Assembly: GCA_016934265.1 (NCBI GenBank)
Contig: JAFGTF010000116.1
Location: 1 to 48,091 of the forward strand
Reading direction: 5' to 3'
From: Spirochaetota bacterium
GTDB taxonomy: Bacteria; Spirochaetota; B62-G9; DRHN01
Length of the DNA: 48,091 bases
Shown here: piece by piece, positions 42,917-48,091 of the stretch
Numbering within the stretch: the stretch's first letter is position 1
Layout of the letters: each line of letters begins with the position of its first letter
Position numbers and translations under genes: made by a program
Notes under the pieces: model-generated
Seen by the model: only the letters and a program-made list of their open reading frames with translations
Databases searched by the model: none
What the model was told of the DNA's origin: nothing

Positions 42917-42998
42917 AAATGTTGACAACTATTTTACATCATGTTAGTGTTGTTTATATTAAACATAATAAACAATATGTTCAGGGGAGTCAACATTT
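42917..42998. promoter_or_regulatory. Face-to-face promoters within a 10-bp inverted repeat
   Basis: AAATGTTGAC (42917-42926) and its exact reverse complement (42989-42998) enclose 62 bases. Each arm carries a -35 box pointing inward. Plus strand: TTGACA (42922-42927), 17 bases, TAGTGT (42945-42950), toward the recombinase. Minus strand: TTGACT (42993-42988), 17 bases, TATTAT (42970-42965), toward the ribbon-helix-helix gene. ATGTT half-sites recur inside. The arrangement suggests operators for the ribbon-helix-helix protein or, less likely, an invertible segment. Confidence 0.6.
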
Positions 42999-43015
42999 AT
43001 TTCAAGGGGGAAATC

Positions 43016-43975
43016 ATGAAGGAAATCGTCAAACGACAGGACGTACAGAACTTCAGTATTGACTGGAAACAGTACCTCGAAAACTTTCTACTTTCACAGA
43101 GCGGATTATCACAGAAGACCGTACAGGCCTACAGGGGAGGGGTATCACGGTTTATTTGCTTCATGCAGGAGCAGGGTATTGACCGGCCCTTACCTGATGA
43201 TATCCACGTGTACATAAGGATGCTGCAAGATAAAGCCTATAAACTGCACACCATTAATCTGTATGCGGTCTCTATCAAGAAGTTTTTCAAGTATCTATCA
43301 AAACCATACGGGACGGTCGGCGCTGCCTCTGTCAAGATTTACGAAGACATCTACAGTATGGCACGACCCAAGATAACCAGACCGGAGAAGGGGAAGCACT
43401 ACCGGAATGTACCTACCGAAACGATGGTTAAAAAGCTCAGAGGATACCTCAGATTCAAGCAGGATCGTAAGAGTGTGCGTGATCTGCTCATGATAGACCT
43501 CGGCCTGTATGCGGGTCTACGGGTAAATGAGATCGCAAATATTCACTGTGACGACATCGTGAAAGACGAAGACGTGTACCGTTTGAGGCTGCTCAGGAAA
43601 GGACACAGAAGCAAAACCGAGAGCGTGTTTGTGTCCAGCGACATAATCAATAGAATGCAGGCTTATATAAGCAAGTACAAAATAGAGGGGCACATCTTCA
43701 TGGACATATCGCACGTCCAGCAGGGGAGGAGCGATCATCTCTGCAGCGGCACGGTCTCAACCATCATCACTAGGTATATACGAAAGCTCAAGATTAAGGA
43801 CAATATTACGGCTCACAGTCTCAGGCACTATGCCGGGACACGGTTCTACCGGGAGACGCATGATATCTACGCTACACAGCAGTTTCTATCGCATAGGGAC
43901 ATCGAAACTACAAAAGTGTACATGCACCTTGATAAAGCTTATGAGCAGAAACGCATGGTGTTAAATCCAATATGA
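43016..43975 (+). CDS. Tyrosine recombinase (XerC/D-like)
   Basis: This 319-residue recombinase has an N-terminal SAM-like core-binding domain (WKQYLENFLLSQSGLSQKTVQAYRGG...) and a catalytic domain with R169 (GLRVNEI), a basic residue near 195-200, H267 and R270 (HSLRH), H293 (LSHRDIE) and Y302 (VYMHLD). It lacks the arm-binding domain of the other integrase and so resembles XerC/D or transposon resolvase-type enzymes. ATG 43016 follows AAGGGGG by 6 bases. It is divergent from a ribbon-helix-helix gene and 11 bases upstream of a small gene of unknown function. Confidence 0.92.
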   Translation: MKEIVKRQDVQNFSIDWKQYLENFLLSQSGLSQKTVQAYRGGVSRFICFMQEQGIDRPLPDDIHVYIRMLQDKAYKLHTINLYAVSIKKFFKYLSKPYGTVGAASVKIYEDIYSMARPKITRPEKGKHYRNVPTETMVKKLRGYLRFKQDRKSVRDLLMIDLGLYAGLRVNEIANIHCDDIVKDEDVYRLRLLRKGHRSKTESVFVSSDIINRMQAYISKYKIEGHIFMDISHVQQGRSDHLCSGTVSTIITRYIRKLKIKDNITAHSLRHYAGTRFYRETHDIYATQQFLSHRDIETTKVYMHLDKAYEQKRMVLNPI

Positions 43976-43986
43976 GGGGGGTGGTC

Positions 43987-44244
43987 ATGAAACAGCTTAT
44001 CAAATGCACTGGCCCGCGTGATATGAGCCTCGTGGAGTTCACTCTCAGAATCGCAAATCTCGCGTATCAGTACCAGAAGGACAGAAAGGTATTCGAGGAT
44101 ACGGCTCATACCTTCGAAGACCGGCAAGCTGCGTATACCCGCATGGTACGAGCTCAAAGCATGCTCGAATCCTATAAGGGGGTACGCAGGGACATTCTGA
44201 AAAAAGAAGGTGGGGTACCTCAAAGAAAGGTACCAGTTTCCTGA
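43987..44244 (+). CDS. Small protein of unknown function coupled to the recombinase
   Basis: This 85-residue, mainly helical protein is rich in Arg, Lys and Gln (LRIANLAYQYQKDRKVFEDTA and ARVMVRAQ-like spacing in YTRMVRAQSMLESYKG). GAGGGGGG lies 6 bases before ATG 43987, overlapping the recombinase stop region. No family was recognised. Confidence 0.65.
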   Translation: MKQLIKCTGPRDMSLVEFTLRIANLAYQYQKDRKVFEDTAHTFEDRQAAYTRMVRAQSMLESYKGVRRDILKKEGGVPQRKVPVS

Positions 44245-44347
44245 TAAATCGATTCAACAACCTATCTGGGAAAGCTCGCCGACAAAATAGCTGAACAGCT
44301 GTAATCCAATCCACCGACACAAGACCCGGGAGATCAGGGGGATTATT

Positions 44348-44857
44348 CTAATTGGATTTTTCCTCTTGCCATTCTGCCGGCAAACAACGAGAGATACTCT
44401 TGACAATCAATTCTGACATATGTGAATTGTCGTTAAGCGGCCAACCATAAGGGCTCTCTCTTATTGGTTTTACTAATATCTTTCTATCTATAGACTCAAC
44501 AATAAGCTGATATTCAACTGCATGGTTCTCGGTATAATTAGCGTTTCTATCATAGGACCCCCATACTATAAAACAAGCCCAACAATTATTTTTAGGAATA
44601 GAACCGCTTTCTCTATCAGCTGGTCTTATTTCAATTTTAGTGTACATTGTTTGCCCACAAAAATTAAAGACTATTTTTCCTCCAGATGATAGGTCATTGC
44701 ACACCTCAACTTTATAAGTGGGCGTATCGTTTTTTAATAATGGCGTGTGTACGAAATTGTAATCTTCGAGGTACTTCCTAATTGTTTTTAAAGCTTCCTC
44801 GCCGTAGTGGTAACATTGTGCAATGTCACTTAGATTGTCGTATTCATATTTCCACAT
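44348..44857 (-). CDS. Protein of unknown function, AT-rich gene
   Basis: This 169-residue soluble protein (MWKYEYDNLSDIAQCYHYGEE...) was not recognised. It has several Cys residues (C15, C53, C67, C93, C137-type positions) and mixed alpha/beta character. AAAGGAGGG about 7 bases before ATG 44857 gives a firm start. Base composition is markedly AT-richer than the host genes, which suggests acquisition by transfer. Confidence 0.7.
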   Translation of the reverse strand: MWKYEYDNLSDIAQCYHYGEEALKTIRKYLEDYNFVHTPLLKNDTPTYKVEVCNDLSSGGKIVFNFCGQTMYTKIEIRPADRESGSIPKNNCWACFIVWGSYDRNANYTENHAVEYQLIVESIDRKILVKPIRESPYGWPLNDNSHMSELIVKSISRCLPAEWQEEKSN

Positions 44858-44988
44858 CGTGATACCCTCCTTTCTCTTCTCTTAGTTTAGTGCCACACCA
44901 GGAGGAATGCAAATAAAGTTATGGGAAAGGAAGCGGTACGGATGTGCTAATAATGGGGAACCGGCTTATTAAAAGTTACTAAATAAAT

Positions 44989-46194
44989 GTGGTAACCAAT
45001 AACAGTTTTGCATATAATAAAGAAATGGATCTATATAAGTACAACAAAGAAATTGCTCAAATGGCCGAACAATATCGGAATTATATATTTCCTACACAAG
45101 ACCTTATTGAAAGTTTAAGAAATCAACAAGAATGGATTCAATCAACATACTCTATCTCAGCAATCAAACAATTATCTGAATTATATTCTAAGGAGGCGAT
45201 GAATTTTCGAACTGTCGTTAAAGAACTTACTGCTCAACTTACGCGTGAGATAGAAATATTTAAGGAATCAGAACCTTACCTACCTCTACTTGAAGCGGCC
45301 GCGGCATTTCGTGCTTCATCTATTTGGGAACAACTTCAACAAATTGCTGCGCACGCTAAAGAATTAATAGGTTGGTATGAACCGCTTCGTGATACCTGGG
45401 CATCAGTAGCCAAAAAACTAGATTCTATTAGACCAAGTTTTGGTATTGCAATAGACAACCAACAGGGAAGCGTAATACCGAATATTGCCATTCGTGATTA
45501 TTCGGAGGAGAAAAAAGAATCTGATTTATATGAGTTTCCAGCTTCAGCGATTAAGGATGTTGTAGGTATACCAGGTCTACTTGTTGGTATTAATCATGAG
45601 GAGGCTATTGACTTTGTAAATTACTTATCAAAATATCCTATGTTGGGGATTAAGCACAAAGTTGGTAGTAAAATTTTCAATTGGGTAAAAAAGGTTAATT
45701 ATAGGGAACTTTCCGAAGTCGATTTGTTTAGAGGTAGGTTATGGGAAAGTGGTCAAAAAATGTCTTTTGTTGAAGATCAAATGTTCGACCCACCATTCGG
45801 AACAGCTTCCCAGGGGCGTTACAATCCACATGGTTTATCTACTTTATATTTTGCTGATTCAAAGGATGGAGCGATTTCTGAAATACATGAAGAAGGGAAA
45901 TCTGTTACATTTACGATGATTAGGGCCAAGCTTATTAGAACATTACGAATATTAGATTTATCTGATGATTCCTCTCCAATAATATCTTTATGTAATAAAC
46001 CCCTTCAAAATCGTAGCAATAATAATGTTGAGTATCTTGTACCAAATTTCTTATCACAGTGCTGTAAATATCACGATATCCATGGATTTGTTTATCAAAA
46101 TAGTAAATTCCCAAATTCGAAAAGTTACACCTTTATTAATGTTTTCAAAGATTCATTTAGTGTCCTCAAGATATGGGATGAATCATTACCATAA
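44989..46194 (+). CDS. RES-domain protein with long N-terminal helical region
   Basis: This 401-residue protein has a RES domain at about 243-395. RES proteins are NAD-degrading toxins (NAD phosphorylase type). Visible motifs are LFRGR (R248, R250), GRYNPHGLSTLYFA with R277 and Y287, E298 in AISEI, and YQNS with S372: the Arg-Glu-Ser set the family is named after. Residues 1-235 are helical and rich in charged residues, with no family recognised. No Xre-type antitoxin is adjacent. The start is uncertain: GTG 44989 has no ribosome site, and ATG 45025 is an alternative. The gene is strongly AT-rich compared with the chromosome. A role in phage defence or abortive infection is inferred. Confidence 0.75.
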   Translation: MVTNNSFAYNKEMDLYKYNKEIAQMAEQYRNYIFPTQDLIESLRNQQEWIQSTYSISAIKQLSELYSKEAMNFRTVVKELTAQLTREIEIFKESEPYLPLLEAAAAFRASSIWEQLQQIAAHAKELIGWYEPLRDTWASVAKKLDSIRPSFGIAIDNQQGSVIPNIAIRDYSEEKKESDLYEFPASAIKDVVGIPGLLVGINHEEAIDFVNYLSKYPMLGIKHKVGSKIFNWVKKVNYRELSEVDLFRGRLWESGQKMSFVEDQMFDPPFGTASQGRYNPHGLSTLYFADSKDGAISEIHEEGKSVTFTMIRAKLIRTLRILDLSDDSSPIISLCNKPLQNRSNNNVEYLVPNFLSQCCKYHDIHGFVYQNSKFPNSKSYTFINVFKDSFSVLKIWDESLP

Positions 46195-46685
46195 CGGCCA
46201 TTACATAATAAATACTTAAACTGTAGTCATAAAAGCCGATAACCGAAAGTCTCCCGAATGTTCGTGAAACATGCCCTCAGATGCTGATAATGGCCCCTTT
46301 GAGCCGTTTTTATAAGGTACCTATTTTTTTATACACCCTAAAAATAGGCCTTCTAAGCGCCTTTTAATGTCTATATGTATGCTTATTCACGCGCGGTCTT
46401 TTCTTAAGAAACGCCCTAAGGCGGTACTGCATGCGCGCCTAGCGAGACATAGTGATAAGGGCACGGATTTTCCGGAAAACTGAAATCATCATAATGTCCG
46501 TCTTATATAGGCAGGTTCGCGGAAATGGTGATTTAAACGATTGAGAGGAGGATACTTGTGAAGGGTGGGGGGGTGCAATCCGTACCCGGGCACAGATAAT
46601 ACGATTCTGAGGGGTGGGTAGAGAAAGGCTGAGTTTGTTTATTAAGCATGCTTGTACTTTCGTAAAAGTGGATTTTCATAAACAC
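46195..46685. other. Gene-free stretch in the island
   Basis: This region of 491 bp has no convincing gene. It contains the hairpin CCTATTTTT (46320-46328) with AAAAATAGG (46340-46348), and a good ribosome site at about 46545 followed by only 13 codons from GTG 46558. The composition is mixed. It may be the remains of other genes or carry sites used by the element. Confidence 0.45.
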
Positions 46686-47066
46686 TTAAAGATTTACGCG
46701 GTCAACTCTTTCGCCATTCGGTCGGATCCTATAAATAAATGGAGGGCGCTCCTTTCTCGACAGCTCCTTAATTCTCGGCCAAATCCTAACGATTTGCCGG
46801 ATGAGTTGACACTTGCCTATATTTTTCCCTCCCACAAAAAAAGCTTTTACTTTGTATTTATGTATAGCGGTAATTTCTGCAGGATTTAATCGTACTCGTT
46901 CATCGCGAGTAATGAGGACAAGTCCCCTTTCACCAATATATTGAAGCCATACACTGTCCTCAACATTTTCAAAATTAAGTTCTTTACTATGGACTACATT
47001 TTCGCCAAAACATCTTAGGCCATATACTAAGTTCTCTCCGATATTCACATCAAAAAAAAATTTCAT
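46686..47066 (-). CDS. PIN-like toxin (DUF5615/VapC45-like)
   Basis: This 126-residue protein has the look of DUF5615 PIN-like nucleases: FFDVNIGENLVYGLRCFGENVVH at the N-terminus with D6, EDSVWLQYIGERGLVLITRDE with D37 and the T53-R54-D55 motif, as in acid-clustered PIN folds. It is probably a ribonuclease toxin. It starts within the last 4 bases of the upstream DUF433 antitoxin-like gene, typical of toxin-antitoxin operons. Confidence 0.82.
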   Translation of the reverse strand: MKFFFDVNIGENLVYGLRCFGENVVHSKELNFENVEDSVWLQYIGERGLVLITRDERVRLNPAEITAIHKYKVKAFFVGGKNIGKCQLIRQIVRIWPRIKELSRKERPPFIYRIRPNGERVDRVNL

Positions 47067-47767
47067 GCTGCAATTAACCGCTCTTCAAATCTTATAGCGG
47101 CTTCTACTTCGTTGCTATTTAAACCCATCCACTTACATACCCGATTAACCTTTTTATTTTCCCCAAGATATAAGTCATGAACATTAGCCGTTGCTATGCC
47201 TCGATGAATAATGTGTGGTTTGCCAAAGGAAATATTAGGGTCAAGAGCAATAAGCCCCGAAGGACCAAAAGGATACCACCTACTGGCAAATTCTGTTGAT
47301 TTATCGAAATCTATTTGATTTGCGAGCTCTAAAATAATTGGTGCGATAACCCACTGTCCGCCAGATAATAACTCTAATAGGTTAGGCGCCTCATTATCTT
47401 TATCCTTTATTTGAAGATAGATTTTACTACCATCGGTAAAAAATCTACTTTTCGCGAAGTGTGCTTCGCCGATTAGCCCCTCTGCTTCTATCAAGGCTTT
47501 TCTTATTTTCTGCAAGCTTACCCCGGCATCTAGAAACTTTTTTACAAATAACAGGTCAATTAATTCTAAGAAAGAAGCATACGTTGAAATCTCTTTTGTA
47601 CCACGTCTAAGTACAGGTTCTTGGTGAACTATATGTTGTTCTTCAAGAAATCTAGGAGAATAGGAATAATGATATCCCTTTAACCAACGTCGTACTCGTG
47701 TTGGATTAAGCCCCACAAGTCTTCCAATGGTGCTTGATGGATACATAGATATATCAAGCATATTCAT
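47063..47767 (-). CDS. DUF433-family antitoxin-like protein (VapB45-like)
   Basis: This 234-residue protein has an N-terminal MerR-like helix-turn-helix (STIGRLVGLNPTRVRRWLKGYHY) and a C-terminal DUF433-type domain (ALDPNISFGKPHIIHRGIATANVHDLY, then CKWMGLNSNEVEAAIRFEERL). In the Mycobacterium VapB45/VapC45 pair the same two domain types form a toxin-antitoxin module. A promoter lies 35 bases upstream. Neutralisation of the PIN-like protein by this one is inferred from the family and the overlap. Confidence 0.85.
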   Translation of the reverse strand: MNMLDISMYPSSTIGRLVGLNPTRVRRWLKGYHYSYSPRFLEEQHIVHQEPVLRRGTKEISTYASFLELIDLLFVKKFLDAGVSLQKIRKALIEAEGLIGEAHFAKSRFFTDGSKIYLQIKDKDNEAPNLLELLSGGQWVIAPIILELANQIDFDKSTEFASRWYPFGPSGLIALDPNISFGKPHIIHRGIATANVHDLYLGENKKVNRVCKWMGLNSNEVEAAIRFEERLIAA

Positions 47768-47801
47768 TATTTATATCCCCAATCCTTTTTATTTACTCCA
47801 A

Positions 47802-47829
47802 AGTATAGAACAAGTACACAGTTTGTCAA
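47802..47829 (-). promoter_or_regulatory. Promoter of the DUF433/PIN toxin-antitoxin operon
   Basis: On the minus strand TTGACA (47829-47824) is followed by a 16-base spacer and TATACT (47807-47802), 11 of 12 matches. Transcription would start near 47795, about 28 bases before ATG 47767, which supports that start codon. Confidence 0.75.
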
Positions 47830-47922
47830 TAGCACTCAAAAAGATAATTCAAAATAAATACGCCCCCCGGTGGAGGTAGACCGGAGGACTAGGGGAATGA
47901 GGAGTGAGGCTATCTGTAGAGA

Positions 47923-48090
47923 CTAAAAACCCCCACGATTGCGTTCTGCATCAAGTATCGCTTCTTCTCTCTCGGCCTTGAGATCGGCGTTAAGCTTGTT
48001 AATGTCTTCGACTTCTCGTCTGTACGCCGCGGGTGAAAACAAAAACGTACGAGATAAAGCCTTCACCGGGAGCTCGTCGAAAAGCTTTGC
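47923..48090 (-). CDS. C-terminal part of an unidentified gene (window edge)
   Basis: An open frame enters from the right edge and ends at TAG 47925-47923. The 55 visible residues begin AKLFDELPVKALSRTFLFSP and continue into a charged helix (REVEDINKLNADLKAEREEA) that could be a coiled coil. It is GC-richer than the toxin-antitoxin genes beside it. The product cannot be named from the part seen. Confidence 0.6.
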   Translation of the reverse strand, partial: AKLFDELPVKALSRTFLFSPAAYRREVEDINKLNADLKAEREEAILDAERNRGGF

Positions 48091-48091
48091 C

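Noticed and set aside
46558-46599. Thirteen-codon frame behind a good AGGAGG site
   Set aside because: It is very short, has no biased codon run and no attenuator-like hairpins after it; kept only as a note in the gap description.
46614-46889. Plus-strand frame opposite the PIN-like toxin gene
   Set aside because: It is antisense to a gene with family motifs and a matching partner, and lacks a ribosome site.
1-48091. CRISPR array, rRNA operon or intact insertion sequence
   Set aside because: No short regularly spaced direct repeats of CRISPR type, no rRNA sequence and no transposase gene were seen.

Overview
The window looks like a chromosome segment of an anaerobic or fermentative spirochaete. 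The best evidence is the flagellin at 2371-3243, which has the N-terminus and lengths of the spirochaetal FlaB core flagellins. Two PilZ proteins, two acetate kinases with the C-terminal tail seen in spirochaetal enzymes, and frequent TTG/GTG starts with clear Shine-Dalgarno sites fit this. Genus and species cannot be told from the sequence alone. Most of the window (about 0.6-40.7 kb) is moderately GC-rich and housekeeping in character. The right end (about 40.8-48.1 kb) has a mobile-island character and contains clearly AT-richer genes.

Layout. 1-622 has no gene but holds diverged repeats of about 120 bp and strong hairpins, ending three bases before tRNA-Gly(UCC). Then follow cca, flaB (with a sigma-28-like promoter and a terminator), thiamine pyrophosphokinase, a HIT protein, an SPFH-like membrane protein, mazG, a ttcA-like gene, a macrodomain protein, an HNH protein and an SDR dehydrogenase. 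10.6-14.7 kb carries a YcgR-like PilZ protein, an LpxL-type acyltransferase, a second SDR and a mannitol-1-phosphate dehydrogenase homologue. 15-20.7 kb is a catabolic-looking group: two orphan ABC solute-binding proteins, a phosphotriesterase-family hydrolase overlapping a shikimate-dehydrogenase-like gene, and a fumarylacetoacetate-hydrolase-family protein. 20.8-25.1 kb has MscS, a PLP enzyme resembling cysteate synthase, a LysR regulator and a secreted protein of unknown function. 25.2-28.2 kb has two convergent acetate kinase paralogues; the first sits behind a textbook Rex operator. 28.6-31.7 kb is a PAC2 / von Willebrand A / PilZ / rhodanese-like group.

31.8-39.3 kb is a branched-chain amino acid operon on the minus strand, in the order leader peptide, attenuator, ilvD, ilvB, ilvN, leuA, cimA. 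The leader was not among the long reading frames. It is a 25-codon GTG-started peptide with a run of Ile/Val/Leu codons, followed by mutually exclusive hairpins ending in a terminator. The operon makes acetolactate, dihydroxyacids, isopropylmalate and citramalate. ilvC and leuBCD are not in the window.

After a PfkB kinase and a small membrane protein, the mobile region begins: integrase plus excisionase-like protein with a near-consensus promoter, a ribbon-helix-helix protein divergent from a second tyrosine recombinase with face-to-face promoters inside a 10-bp inverted repeat, two unknown proteins, a RES-domain protein with a long N-terminal extension, and a DUF433/PIN-like toxin-antitoxin pair. 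The window ends inside another gene. No CRISPR array, rRNA or intact insertion sequence was seen.
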